From Eurosta solidaginis (taxonomy: Eukaryota > Arthropoda > Insecta > Diptera > Tephritidae), in contig NC_090323.1 in NCBI RefSeq assembly GCF_040869045.1, positions 176,908,083-176,972,082 on the forward strand: a stretch of 64,000 bases of DNA. The letters are read 5' to 3'. The notes beneath the pieces are model-generated. The model did not search any database and was not told where the DNA came from. It saw only the letters and a list, made by a program, of their open reading frames with translations. Within the stretch, counting starts at the first letter, position 1. Each line of letters starts with the position of its first letter. Shown here in pieces: positions 44,521-57,120 of this stretch. The position numbers and the translations under genes were made by a program.

Positions 44521-45629
44521 ATTTTAAAGTAAGCTCTTATTTTAAAAATATAGATGGGGTCTAAGACTAAAATTTCATAGAATGAAAATCAGTTATTAAA
44601 AAAAGATAAGTCCATTACTTAATAAATAACAATTAATATACTTTTTTTCTTGAAACTGATTATTTTAAAATTTTTACGAAGTATGTAGCCTTTTGTTAAT
44701 AATTTCGCGATAAAAATCAATAACTCATCTTTAACCTTTGTTATCGGTGGCAAATTTTTAAGACTTTGATAACAATTCGAAACGGAAAACACACCTGCAA
44801 CTCGTCGGTAACAAACACATCACTTATCGTTAACAAGCCTCTAACATTTCGGTTTGTTTTTCTGCCTTTCTCAGTCTCCATTTATTGATTTCCTGTCTGA
44901 TTTCACTAATATCAAGACTAACGTATATGTACATAATTCCTATATTAATTTACAGTATTGTGATTTCACCTACGCTTACTGTTTACCCCCTTACAGCACA
45001 CCAATACTACACACTGAGTAAGCTCTGCTACAACAACCACAATAACACACTGCTCCTACTTTACGTCCTTTATACCCCCAAATAGCGTACCCGTTCCAAA
45101 GACTATGCTTAATCTTACCTCACGCTTAGATTTTTGAGGAAAGAATAATCCGGCAGCGGTTGCCGGAATGAAAAAAAACATATATTTCAGCACAGCTAAA
45201 TACTTTTCGAACCAGTGTGATGCAGTTCTTATTAGACTATAGTAAGTATGAACGTAATATTGTACATAAAAACATGCACTAGATGATTTGTTTTTTCCAA
45301 ACAGTTTTGCTATTATTTACCCACTCAATGCCTTCAATCTCAATTAAAATCTCTGGTTATTTTTACTATTTATACCAATTACTTACAAACATAAGTATAT
45401 ATGGATTAATACCCCGGCAGCGTTTTTTGAAAATTTTGATCAAAATATATTCAATATGATATTGGATCCCTTATGATTAAAAGCGGTCGAATTTAAAAGT
45501 TTTTTCTATTTGAAAATTATTAAATCGTCGTGAGAAAAATGTATAATTCCTATTTTTCAACAATTTTATTCGTGTTTTTATCGTATTTGATATCATTGGA
45601 AGATTGAATTTTGCCTGTTTTGGAGAATT
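44521..45629. other. A+T-rich spacer
   Basis: No supported gene. Short open frames such as 44885-45085 have no motif. Confidence 0.4.
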
Positions 45630-46030
45630 ATTTGATGTTGTTGTTGTTGTAGCGATAAGGACACTCGTCGAAGGCCTTGGGGAGTATTATCGATGTCGAC
45701 CGTCCTTCGCCGGATGTAGATCCGGTACGTTCCGGTACCAAGCCCAACCATCTCGGGAAAGATTTGCTATGACCATATGCGGCTTTCTAGGCCATCTCGC
45801 CTTCTCACCCCCTAGATCCATGAGGAGTACGGGGTCACCAGAGCCTCGGCTGTTAATGAGACAGGATTCGCCACGGAGAGGTGAGGTTAACAATTGGGTT
45901 GGAGAAGCTATATATTGCACTGGCAACCCCTTGAAAAGGTTGCGCTATACAATCCCTTGAATCTATTTGGTATTTTAGTCGCCTCTTATGACAGGCATAA
46001 CCCGCTGGGGGTAGTAAGTAGGAACCTACC
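45630..46030 (-). repeat. GC-rich interspersed repeat with CAA tail, copy 1
   Basis: Read on the minus strand it starts at about 46010 with a CCCCC AGCGGG-like block and TGCCTGTCATAAGAGGCGAC. It runs through GAACGTACCGGAT and GCCTTCGACGAGTGTCC, and ends in a (CAA)n tail at 45633-45652. The same ~400-bp unit occurs at 47928-48335. It is non-coding: the 118- and 79-residue frames here are disrupted in the other copy. The triplet tail suggests LINE-mediated copying (inference). Confidence 0.7.
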
Positions 46031-47543
46031 TTGTAACAATTGATTGCTTTTCACCATCATATTCTGATCATATTCATGAAAATTTTTCAATCACATTGAA
46101 TGAATTTTTGGAATCATATATGAATACGATTATTGTGCATTTCCTCATGGTATCGGGGATATAATTAAATACTACACTATAATTGTATTTCATCAGGGAA
46201 AGCACCTAGAAAGGAATTGTTTGAACCGCAATGGCATTAGCAAACTTGACCGATATACGCAAACGACTATAACATCCAACATCTTAGATTCTGATAACGA
46301 TTGAACTCACTCAAAAAAGCCAAATCACAAGTTTTAACACGTTTCATATCATTCTTTAATTATCACTTGATGGTTTTGACGTTCGTAATTGATGGGGATG
46401 TTGAAGCCGTGTCGAAGTATGTCGAGCCAGTTTTACTAAACTGCTCACGTTTTCCCTAGTTTCTATCCAGTATGTCTTTTCTGGAAAGGCGCTGGTGGAG
46501 AATTAGTGGGGTTATTTTGGTTAGGAGCAGCATTCACATTATTTATCGTCTTGATAACTTTTGCATATTTTCAATTTTCCTAAATTTTATTATATTATAT
46601 TTTCAATAAAAGTTATAATTTTAACAAATAAAAAATTCATTAGTCAACAAAGTTTATCAGAAAAGATTAGGAAGTTTGATTGAAAAATGATTATCAATTT
46701 TTGAGCACTAAATGTATAAATTGATTCAAAACTTTGATCATTGAAAGTACAGAAATTTCACTAATCTTTTTGTTCGTTTTTTGAAATGTTAAAACTAAAT
46801 CATTAACGTTATTCAAAAATGATTCCAGAAAGAGATCGAAAAGCGCTTTTCAGTTTTTGATCATCAAAAATTATCAACTTTGATTATTTCGTTTGTGTAG
46901 TTGTATGATAACTCAGTATTTGGTCATAAAAAGTGTTCAAGTTGTATTTATATGGAGAAAAATTTGAAATTCACTCATTCAAATGCTGTGTGGGTAGTAT
47001 ACGCTTCAGTAGTTGTTTATATGTATATACGCAAAAACATATATGCATGTACTTATGTATAATTACTTACTTTAATTATACTTAAGTAACTATGCTGACA
47101 AAGCTTGTGGAGATTTAAGTGACCGCTATGTTCATTAACTATTTAATGGTGCATTTAATTAAGAATAATTATATAAGTAGGATAGCGCTAAATGTCTCCT
47201 CAGAGCATTAGCGTTAGTTAGCATTATATTTCCCTATGTCTATTGTAAACGCCCTTAAACATATACAGCACACTTCATTTAGCTCACATACGCATAATTC
47301 TGCTCTGTATCCTATTTTCGTGGAAACTACATATAAGCTAAGTAATTTCGCGTTGCCAAATCTGTTCTAATTTTAAGAACAAAATACATGTGATTAAGTG
47401 TGTCAAACAAGTCATGAATTAACCACCAGTATTAAGGGGTACACCATAGTAAGAAGTCATTTATCAGCTATCTTAATCATAAGTCAACATTCCAGTTGGA
47501 ATTTTGAGACTTCAAAGGCCCCAGCATGAACTTTTTGCTAGAG
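46031..47543. other. A+T-rich spacer
   Basis: Contains loosely repeated GATTGAAAAATGATTATCAA-type phrases (46620-46900) and microsatellite-like TATGTATATA. No gene. Confidence 0.4.
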
Positions 47544-47559
47544 ATAGTGAGTCAATAAA

Positions 47560-47679
47560 TAAATGTAAGACGCGACAACCTCCGAAGAGATTTGAGGCCG
47601 AGCTTCTGTTTCAATTCGCATCGTGCTCCTTTCAATTTTTCCTACAAATTGGTGGGACGGGACCTACATTCGGTCGTCA
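47560..47679 (-). mobile_element. tRNA-derived SINE, 5'-truncated 120-bp copy
   Basis: Only the 3' third is present (plus-strand text AAATGTAAGACGCGACAACC to GGGACGGGACCTACATTCGG). A target duplication ATAGTGAGTCAATAAA (47544-47559) versus ATAGTGAGTGAATAAA (47680-47695), 16 bp with one mismatch, shows that this is a genuine truncated insertion and not an eroded copy. Confidence 0.9.
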
Positions 47680-47927
47680 ATAGTGAGTGAATAAACCAAA
47701 TACAAATATAGCAGCTGATTTCTTTCTACCATTCTTAAGTTATCTTCACTGTAGGGGTATGTAACTCTTTTTTACCAAATAAAAAGAAAACTGTTACGTA
47801 TACGCTGGTGGCCATTTTTTCATGTTGTAGGGGTGTGTTTATTGGTTTCCTTTTTATAAAACAACGTGCTTATTTAATTTTACAAAACCAAATGGGACTA
47901 GTTTCTATGACTAAAACGTTTTCGACC

Positions 47928-48335
47928 CCCAGCGTGTTAGGGGGTAAGAATATACCCGCGGTAGATATGCCTGTCGTAAGAGGCGACTAAAATACCAAAT
48001 AGATTCAAGGGGTTGTGTAGCGCAAACCTTTCAAGGTGTTGCCAGCGCAAAATATAGCTTCTCCAACTCAATTGTCAACCTCACCTATCCGTGGCGAATC
48101 TTGTTTCATTAACAGCAGAGGCTCTGGTGACCCCGACATGCGGAGGCATGGATCTAGGGCGTGGGAAGGCGGAATGGCCTAGAAGATCGCATGTGGTCAT
48201 AACAAATCGTTACCGAGATGGTCGGGCTTGGTAACGGAACGTCCCGGATATGCATCCGGCAAAGGACCATCAACATCGATAGCACTCCCCAGGGCCTTCG
48301 AGAAGCGTCCTAATCACTCAAACAACAACAAGAGC
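47928..48335 (+). repeat. GC-rich interspersed repeat with CAA tail, copy 2
   Basis: Starts near CCCCCAGCGTGTTAGGGGGT and continues with ATGCCTGTCGTAAGAGGCGA, CAAGGGGTTG, CTTCTCCAACTCAATTG and CTGGTGACCCCGACATGCGG. It ends GCCTTCGAGAAGCGTCC and (CAA)n. It is homologous to 45630-46030 in the opposite orientation. Confidence 0.7.
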
Positions 48336-48489
48336 AACACAACTTTTTCGATTTTGTTCTTCTTTAATAGAAATAATGATTTCTATTTCGGTTTTAAAAC
48401 ATAAAATGGTTTAAAACAATTTCTTTTAAAAATGCAATGTATTTTTCGCAGTTTTAAATGAAGAAACCTTTTTGTAGGATTGCCATTGG

Positions 48490-49340
48490 AAAAGTTTTGT
48501 ATATAAATATCGGCTGATGAGTGGAGTTTCACTCTATCTCGGCTTTCGCACCGATCTCAACCTTGGATAACTCCTCCGGAGACCCAAGTGAGTCGCGGTT
48601 GAAATATTTTGCCTAGTTTTGGCAAAAGCTGAGCAATCAAGCATGAAGTGACTCGATGATTCCAACCCATCCTCCTCTATAAAGCTGCAGCAGGATAGGG
48701 GTTTCAGTATACTGGGATATACCGCACAGATTTCCATGGGAAAGTGCCCTGTCAAAACCGCAAAGACCATTCATAGACGAGCCTTAGTGAATCTAATAAT
48801 TTCGGCAGACCTCCTGCCATCCACTTCCGGGTAAAAGGATCCTCGCAGGAACAGACCCCAGGTGGCCAAAAGAATCCTGAAATCCCTGCATCTTCATCCA
48901 TTTCAGTTGTACCGATGCAGGCTAAGATATCCGCTTGACATTTGCCCGATATATCACTATAGCTATGGACCCAGATAATCTTAATTATTAAATAGTTCAA
49001 GCGAGGTAAGACACTAAAAGACCACCCTCGATCGCACTGTGGTTGAATTTAAGGCTTTGACAACAGCTTGGCTAACAGAGTAGATTTTAAATTCCCTAGC
49101 CGTAGTAGCACTGGATAGCGTCCTCAGTTGCAGCTAAGAAGTTTCGACCCATCCGTGAACAAGTTAACTTGTCCCCTGCTCAAGATGAATACTCTTCCCC
49201 ATTCCTCTATAGGGGGAATGACTGGGGTGAAGGTTGCAGAGGGAACAGTTATCGGCACATACAGTCCGTCCTGTCAGGCATAAAGTCGACCTGGTAAGAA
49301 GGCTAAAGTTTCCGAAGTGAAAGTGACGTTAAACTAATAC
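48490..49340 (-). pseudogene. R1/Jockey-type LINE, RNase H and C-terminal fragment
   Basis: On the minus strand the RNase H motifs appear in order: L-F-T-D-G-S-K-L (about 49175), Y-S-V-S-Q-A-V-V-K-A-L-N-S (about 49075), I-I-W-V-H-S-Y-S-D-I-S-G-K-C-Q-A-D (about 48980-48930). A C-terminal Cys/His region ends the fragment (L-T-G-H near 48752, then C-C...H...L-D-C near 48680-48625). The equivalent in active LINEs is WVPGHSGI.GN..AD. Stops and a frame change are present. The RT and endonuclease are absent. Confidence 0.7.
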
Positions 49341-49352
49341 GTTCTTCTAATA

Positions 49353-49647
49353 AAAAAAAAAATAAATAACGCGATAACCTTCGAAGAGATCTAAGGCCGA
49401 GCTTCTCTTCCAATTTGCGTCGTGCTCCTCTTGATTCTCCCTACAAATTGGCCAGACGGGACCTCCATGTTTTATGCCGACCCCGAACGGCATCTGCAAG
49501 GCAGATGAGTTTTCACTGAGAGCTTTTCATGGCACAAATACAATCGGAGCGCTTGCCAAACACTGCCGAGGGGCGACCCCGCTTAGACAATTTTTCTTCT
49601 AATTGAAAATTCATATTTTTAAAATTTTGATGTTGCTTTGCCCGGCA
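49353..49647 (-). mobile_element. tRNA-derived SINE lacking the tRNA head
   Basis: Minus-strand copy that ends (5' side) exactly after CCGGGCAAAGCAACATC, so the pol III boxes are missing. The T-rich tail abuts at 49353. Flanks TTCTTCTAATA (49342-49352) and TTCTTCAAATA (49648-49658) form an 11-bp duplication with one mismatch. Confidence 0.85.
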
Positions 49648-49962
49648 TTCTTCAAATAGATTTCGATATTAAGCGATTTGAAATTGGCAAACTTCCTTCA
49701 TTTTTCCAAATAACGGGGTTTGTTTTAGTAGAAGTTTCTTTACTAATCTCTTACCATTAAACTTCTTTATCAGGTTTGGAATCAGAAAATAACCGGTGGG
49801 GCTATATATCTTTTTCTGCCAAATTCGACTTTTCTTGCTTCAAAACAATACTGCCGAAACTCCAAACTTAAAAAAATTTCCAAAGATAGCGCTGTGGTAA
49901 TACTGGCATACAAGTTTTAATACAAGCTCAGACCCGGTGGTAAGGCTATTCTTTGTACTCAA

Positions 49963-52275
49963 TTTTTATACTCAGTTGATCAGAGCTCACAGAGTATATT
50001 AAGTTTGATTGGATAACGGTTGGTTGTACATATATAAAGGAATCGAGATAGATATAGACTTCCATATATCAAAATAATGAGGATCGAAAAAAAATTTGAT
50101 TGAGCCATGTCCGTCCGTCCGTCCGTTAACACGATAACTTGAGTAAATTTTGAGGTATCTTGATGAAATTTTGTATGTAGGTTACTGAGCACTCATTTCA
50201 GATCGCTATTTAAAATGAACGATATCGGACTATAACCACGCCCACTTTTTCGATATCGAAAATATCGAAAAACCGAAAAAGTGCGATAATTCATTACAAA
50301 TGACAGATAAAGCGACGAAACTTGGTAGATGGGTTGAACTTATGACGCAGAATAGAAAACTAGTAAAATTTTGGACAATGGGAGTGGCACCGCCCACTTT
50401 TAAAAGAAGGTAATTTAAAATTTTGGCGGCCACCGTGGTGTGATGGTAGCGTGCTCCGCCTATCACACCGTATGCCCTGGGTTCAACTCCCGGGCAAAGC
50501 AACATCAAAATTTTAGAAATAAGATTTTTCAATTAGAAGAAAATTTTTCTAAGCGGGGTCGCCCCTCGGCAGTGTCTGGCAAGCGCTCCGATTGTATTTC
50601 TGCCATGAAAAGCTCTCAGTGAAAACTCATCTGCCTTGCAGATGCCGTTCGGAGTCGGCATAAAACATGTAGGTCCCGTCCGGCCAATTTGTAGGGAAAA
50701 ATCAAGAGGACCACGACGCAAATTGGAAGAGAAGCTCGGCCTTAGATCTCTTCGGAGGTTATCGCGCCTTACATTTATTTTTTTTTTAATTAAAAATTTT
50801 GCAATCTGTAATTTGGCAGTCGTTGAAGATATCATGATGAAATTTGGTAGGAACGTTACTCCTATTACTATATGTACGTTTAACAAAAATTAGCAAAATC
50901 GGAGAAGGACCACGCCCACTTTTAAAAAAATTTTTTTTTTAAAGTAAAATTTTAACAAAAAATTTAATATCTTTACAGTATATAAGTAAATTATGTCAAC
51001 ATTCAACTCCAGTAATAATATGGTGCAACCAAATACAAAAATAAAATAAAATTTCAAAATGGGCGTGGTTCCGCCCTTTTTCATTTAATTTGTCTAGGAT
51101 ACTTTTAACGCCACAAGTCGAACAAAAATTAACCAATCCTTTTGAAATTTGGTGGGGGCATAGATTTTATGACGCTAACTGTTTTCTGTGAAAATGGGCG
51201 AAATCGGTTGATGCAGTTTTTATACACAGTCTTTCGTCTGTCCTTCCGCATGGCCGTTAACACGATAACTTGAGCAAAAATCGACATATCTTTAATGAAC
51301 TTAGTTCACGTGCTTACTTGAACTCACTTTATCTTGGTATGAAAAATGAACGAAATCCGACTATGACCACGCCCACTTTTTCGATATCGAAAATTACGAA
51401 AAATGAAAAAAATACCATAATTCTATACCAAATACGAAAAAAGGGATGAAACATGGTGAGGTAATTGGATTGGTTAATTGACACGAAATATAACTTTAGA
51501 AAAAACTTTATAAAATGGTTGTAACACCTACCATATTAAGTAGAAGAAAATGAAAAAGTTGTGCAGGGCGAAATAAAACACCCTTAAAATCTTGGCAGAT
51601 ATTACATATATAAATAAATTAGCGGAATCCAACAGATGATGTTCTGGGTCACCCTGGTCCACATTTTGGTCGATATCTGGAAAACGCCTTCACATATAAA
51701 ACTACCACCACTCCCTTTTAAAACTCTCATTAATACCTTTAATTTGATACCCATATCGTACAAACTCATTCTAGAGTCACCCCTGGTCCACCTTTATTGC
51801 GATACCTCGAAAAGGCGTCCGCCTATAGAACTAAGGCCCACTCCCTTTTAAAATACTCATTAGCTCCTTTCGTTTGATACCCATATTGCGCAAACGACTT
51901 CTACATTCACCCCTAGCCCACCTTTATGGCGATATCTCGAAACGGCGTCCACCTATGGAACTAAGGATTACTCCCTTTTAAAATACTCATTAACACCTTT
52001 CATTTGATACCCATATCGTACAAACGCATTCTAGAGTCAACTCTGATCCACCTTTATGGCTATATCCCTAAATGGCGTCCACCTATAGAACTATGGCCCA
52101 CTCCCTCATAAAATACTCATTAGTGCCTTTCATTTGAAACACATGTCATATAAACACATTCCAGGGTTTCCCTCGGTTAATTTTCCTACATGGTTATTTT
52201 CCCTTATGTTGTCACCATAGCTCTCAACTGAGTATGTAATGTTCGGTTACACCCGAACTTAACCTTCCTTACTTG
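49963..52275 (+). mobile_element. Family I Helentron-like non-autonomous element, copy E
   Basis: Starts TTTTTATACTCAGTTGATCAGAGCTCACAGAG at 49963 (the terminal hairpin has one changed base) and ends with the hairpin and CCTTACTTG at 52275. Its body is close to copy B in inverse orientation. The 130-bp array (51690-52140) has only three to four units. A SINE (50426-50787) interrupts it. GTCC run at 50110-50125. Confidence 0.65.
50426..50787 (+). mobile_element. tRNA-derived SINE, full length, nested in copy E
   Basis: 362 bp. The head GCGGCCACCGTGGTGTGATGG and a perfect B box GGTTCAACTCC are present. The tail is TTACATTTATTTTTTTTTT. The flanks AATTTAAAATTTTG (50412-50425) and AATTAAAAATTTTG (50788-50801) are a 14-bp duplication with one mismatch. 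Comparison with copy A shows the uninterrupted target, so both boundaries are fixed. It is the best-preserved copy here. Confidence 0.95.
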
Positions 52276-52469
52276 TTTTTTCTGGTTTTCCAGATACTTG
52301 TGCGTTTGGCAATATATGCAAATAACTGGATAAGTTATTTGAAGAGCCAGCTATTTGTCCTGAAAACGCGGTTTATCTTTTTCATGTATCGGTAAAAAAA
52401 AGATAATCTTTTTGTTTATGGTTTTTGTTTGTCTTACTTAATATAATTTTATTTTGAAAATAGCTTTCG

Positions 52470-53250
52470 AAAGCCCTTAACTTTTACTCTTCGCACCATT
52501 TTGAGGACCTGATAAAGCTTCCAAATCCTTGATGTAGTACTCGAGCTGGCGTAGATCATCCAGAAAAGAAACTTCCAAGGAGCACACATGGTGACCCACC
52601 GTTACAATTAGTTCGTCATCTTTTCAACTCCTATATCATGAACGATAGGGTACCCCTAACCTTTCTTCATGCCTACCAATAAGTCAGTGATCAGATAGTA
52701 CTCCAAATTGTATACCTACTTAGGGCGTAAACGAGACGAGATCTCTTAATATACTATTTTGGGTTTTAAGTCATCTATCTTTACCTTGACAGTAGAATTA
52801 ATCTTTTCCATTAGCATGCAGGTAGCAAGAGTTAAGCAGTTAAGCCTGGCGTTCTTATTCAGGACTTATCTGCTTTATCGTGCCCTGCCTAGCAAAGTTC
52901 GTGTCAATCACAGTTTCACTAAATATCCCTGTGTCCTGCGCCCCATATGAGGTGTACGTGACTCTGCTGGGCCATATTTTTAATAGTGTATTAGTTCAGA
53001 ATTGAATAAGCAAGAACTGAGGGATTTGATAGCCGCTTGGCTGTCACTAAAAATAAAGATTTCCGATACCTAATATTGGCTAAAAGACTCTACAATTATC
53101 AGGTGGTCTGAAAGAGGGTTGGAGGCCTCGGTTTATTGAACGGACCTTTCCTCCAATTCTATAGTTCAACTGGAAACTGTCGGTGTATATGTAAATGCTG
53201 CTGTTCGAAGCAAAGCATTGATCAAACTGCATCTAATCGTTCCTGCTGGT
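52470..53250 (-). pseudogene. R1/Jockey-type LINE RNase H fragment, heavily decayed
   Basis: Minus strand: I-F-S-D-S-Q-A-A-I-K-S-L-S-S (about 53060-53015), then H-L-I-W-G-A-G-H-R-D-I (about 52965-52935), which corresponds to the family's WVPGHRDI. A C-terminal E-Y-Y-I-K-D-L-E-A-L region follows near 52545-52510. Many stops are present. It is a separate copy from 48490-49340, because both hold the same RNase H segment. Confidence 0.6.
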
Positions 53251-54871
53251 AATGTTTACCAATGTTTAAAGTTAGGGTCCGCAACTGTTGTGATCGCATA
53301 GTGGCCTGTGTTTCGAGGAAGAAAATTATAATTGTTTAGTATGCTAAGTATCCTAAAGTTTAAGTACTTCAACCGGACGACCCTCTTAAACGCAAATGTT
53401 TTGCTGCCGTTACCGTTGAGTTAGTGAACAGCACATTCGATATCGTAAGCGAAAAATCGTTAATTAAAATTTCGCCAAATCGCATTGTTAAAAGTGACTG
53501 AATTCCATCACACGAAGAAAAGTATTAGCTTATTTATTTGTCTATACTTATTTTAAATTATTAACGTCTATGTAATAGATGTGCTATAAAAAACTTTTGC
53601 CGATTTCGACGTGAGCGGCAAAAAAAAATCGGTATTTTTCTTGCCTACCACAATTCTCCTAAAAGTCGTAAAATTATACAATTTACGAGTAGTCCTTTTG
53701 AACAAGCATCCTGATTAAGAAAAAAACTTTCAATTTAATTTATCAAGATGTGGTAAATGCCAATCAAAATATATGTCTATGATATAAATTTGCATACTTT
53801 ATGTAAATCCTTAAATACAACACACATACATGCATAACAAAATTTTCAGCTGACCGCACATACAGTCTGTTCATTTGTCTTTGTTTACCCAAGAGTTAAC
53901 GGAGAATTTGTAAATGTGTGTTATGTTGAAATTGCAAACGCAACAGTAAAGCTCTAAAGCGCATTAAATACGTATATATGTGTGTATATGTATCCAAAAT
54001 AGGTGAGCAATTGCAATAAGTATGTGTCGTACATATATGTACACACATATATATAAGCCAGGGACGTTTGTACCAAAGGAATGAGAATTTTACTATTTGC
54101 TGCTTACAAATGTCTGTAAAATGTAAATTTTTGCAGTTTACTTTTCATTGTTTATTTTGAACACTTTTTTCACATTTTTTTCACTTCTTTGGTAAGTTGC
54201 AAATCATGCTCGCTTTCAAGTGGCCGGCAGCAGCTTCAGGAGCTTGAGAAATCACATAAATGGCAAAAGAATAAAAAAAAATTTAAAAATGAATGAATGA
54301 ATGAAAGAACGTATAATAATACACTTGTGAAGACCTAAATAAAATGTACGTTTTATCTCTGCTACTTTTTCCTGATTGCATAATTTCGCTTTATTTTTAT
54401 TCATGCCCACCGTACGGAAATCGTGACAGTGAAAGTCGAATTAACTTGATGAACGTAAAAGAGGACAATATTAAGTGTGTATCTTTTTTTTGTTGGTTTT
54501 TTGCCCAGATTTTATGCTTCTGTAGTATCACTCAGTTTATAGGATAAAATATTTATTTTTAAACTTTTGCATTTCATAAAAAAATATCTGAAATGTGATT
54601 GTTATTTCTTTATTGAATCGAGTTTTGCTGCTATGATAACAGCTATCAGCTTCAAATGAAAATATATATACTAAATGACAAAATAAATAAATGTGTAAAC
54701 TGTTCAGAGGGTCTCGAAAATATGTTTCTTATTTTTTGTTTTTTAATTTGGTAACTTAACGTTCAATTTTAAAATTTATTTGTCGTTATTTTTGAATCGA
54801 CAATTTCTAGAACTCTTTTTCGTGTTCTTCTTAGCTTTGAAGTCGGAAAAATTACAGTTTAGGGTATATAA
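53251..54871. other. A+T-rich spacer
   Basis: No supported gene. Microsatellite traces (ATATATGTGTGTATATG near 53975, GAATGAATGAATGAA at 54290-54305) are the only structure seen. Confidence 0.4.
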
Positions 54872-55416
54872 TATATATACCACCGATCTCTAAGATTTTT
54901 TTTAGATAACAATGAATACGGTATACGTAAGCATTCGGTGAAATTTGAAGCTTCTAGCTTCTTGCCCCAACTACGAAAAGCTTCTTATCTGAACAATCGG
55001 TTGTGGGGAATATATGCTATATATACGACCGATCTTATCCATATCTTCAGACAAAAATATGTGCAATACACGAAAGCATATGGTGAGGTTTGAAGCTTCA
55101 ATCTGATAAATTGAGGAAGATATGACAAAAATCCTCATTTCTGAAAAATCTTTTGTTTGAGGTTTATATTCTATAGTGATCTCATCCGGCCGGTTCCGAC
55201 AAATGACTAATCGGACACCAAATTTTATCAAGATATCTCAAAGTTTGCTTACAACAGATAGGCGGATAGACGTAAAAGGCTAAATCAACTCAGCTCTTCA
55301 TCCCGATCATTTCGGTATACTTAATGGTGGGTCTATCTATTTTCCTTTAAAGACTTACAATTTTGAGATTCGTGACTAAGTTAATATACCATTTCATTTT
55401 AATGAAAGGTATAAAA
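54872..55416 (-). mobile_element. Family III Helentron-like element, copy 2 (3' end missing)
   Basis: Read on the minus strand it starts ATACCTTTCATTAAAATGAA with the same self-complementary beginning as the copy at 20662, followed by GGTATATTAACTTAGTC. Diverged CCGATC(T/G)TA and AACAATCGGTTG blocks show the body repeats. It lacks the CTTCGGC hairpin end. The (GTCC)n run is reduced to TCTATCCGCC. Confidence 0.55.
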
Positions 55417-56085
55417 AAGAATTTCGGCTGCATTTGCAAAAATTAAAAAAAAAATTAATTAGATGATCCAAAACCTTCACAGCGTAAGCTTCAAATCAAC
55501 AGCACATACAAAGCAAGAGTTTTAAAAAAAATTTTCCCCACATACCTCAATTCGTAGCGAAACCTTTTGTTATATATACATATATCTCTCTTTGGTCTCT
55601 GAAATACGTCTAAAATTCAGAGTATGCCGCTTTCCAGGAAGTTCCATAAAAATCAAAGATTCTAAATCACATCTCATCAGAAGAACAAAGTCTTAAGCCA
55701 GGCAAGAGTTTAAACGGCGATATTAAATGCCATTCGGACCCGAAAGAAGAAATAGAATGTAGAATGATATACAGCATAGAGAGTAAGAGGGCGCTGTATT
55801 ACGGTGCATCACTAAGATTTTCCAGCACCTAGGAGTAGTGGTCGACCCGTGTGTAGAGCGTGTGCGTTGAAATGATCCGGAGAGTTGGTGAAGGTAGGCC
55901 GAAAGCAGCGCAAGGAGTTTTCTGATACAAAAAATTGGTAGTGCAACTGGTATGAAAAGAAAAAAAGCTTTAAGCCGCAGAATTTTGAGGCAGCGTTTGA
56001 CTGTCGTCATCATTATTAGGCGATTTTTAAGAAGTTCTTTGTATATCCACAACTATAGGGAAACGACGCAAATGATGAGGACGCC
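55417..56085. other. spacer
   Basis: No gene is recognised. The minus-strand frame 55723-56052 has no motif and is probably chance. Confidence 0.35.
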
Positions 56086-56520
56086 TTTGGAAAGGTAAGG
56101 AGAGGTAAGGAAAGTAAAGGAAAGGAAAGGAAAGGAAAAGAAAGGAAAGGAAAATAAAGGAAAGGAAAGGAAAGGAAAGGAAAAGAAAGGAAAATAATGG
56201 AAATAAAAGGAGAGGAAAGGAAAGGAAAGGAAAGGAAAGGAAAGAAAGGAAAGGAAAGGAAAGGAAAAGAAAGGAAAAGGAATGAAAGGAAGGGAACTGA
56301 AAAGTAAGGAAAGGAAAATAAAGGAAAGGAAAGGAAAGGAAAAGAAAGGAAAGGAAAGGAAAGTAAAAGAAAGGAAAGGAACGGAAAGGAAAGGAAAGAA
56401 AAGGAAAGGAAAGGAAAGAAAAGGAAGCGAAAGGAAAGGAATGGAAAGGAAATGAAAGGAAATGAAATGAAATGAAATGAAATTAAATGAAACGAAATGA
56501 AATGAAATGAAATGAAATGG
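56086..56520. repeat. (GGAAA)n pentanucleotide microsatellite passing into (GAAAT)n
   Basis: About 360 bp of imperfect GGAAA units is followed from about 56448 by about 70 bp of GAAAT units, with mixed units at the junction. The 227-residue minus-strand frame across it (FLSFP repeats) is an artefact of composition. Confidence 0.95.
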
Positions 56521-57120
56521 TTTGTCTCGAAAGCAAATTCGGGAAGGGATGACAGAAAATCAGTCCAATATACATAAATTATCCACCCTGTCAGAAAATC
56601 AACAAAACAAACTGAATCTTGAAATATTTGCCTAAACACAATACAAAAACTATAGATTAAAAATTCGGCGCGACGATGCCTTATTCTTTTGTACTTCATA
56701 GCCTGTTTTTACAATTTTTATTGCCATCAGCATCATCAAAATCTCTTATCTTAATCTCAGCTATGACCGAAATATTTGAAATTTACATATTTGGGTCGTT
56801 GTTGTTGGCAATATAATTTAAACTGCTTCCACTTGATTTAAGTTTCAATGCTAAACTAAACTGTCGTGGCTTATTTCCTTACTGTAGCTGTGTTGTGTTG
56901 TTGTCCCGCCCACTTTTACAACACAGGTGTGCCATCCATTATTTGTCTGTTTATGTTATCTTTCTGCCATACTTTTGCTATGCTCGTATACTAAATAAAT
57001 TTTTATTTTTCGTGTCAAATGGCTTTATCTTCGCGCGTGCTGTTGTTGATTTGTATTGGGGTTTTATGCTTGGTTTTACTTCTATTTCCCACCTTGTTTG
57101 CATATCTGCTTTTTGCGATT
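56521..57120. other. spacer
   Basis: No gene or clear repeat. Confidence 0.4.

Noticed and set aside
56016..56699. 227-residue frame rich in FLSFP repeats on the minus strand
   Set aside because: It is the translation of the GGAAA/GAAAT microsatellite; pentamers keep all frames open and produce a periodic peptide.
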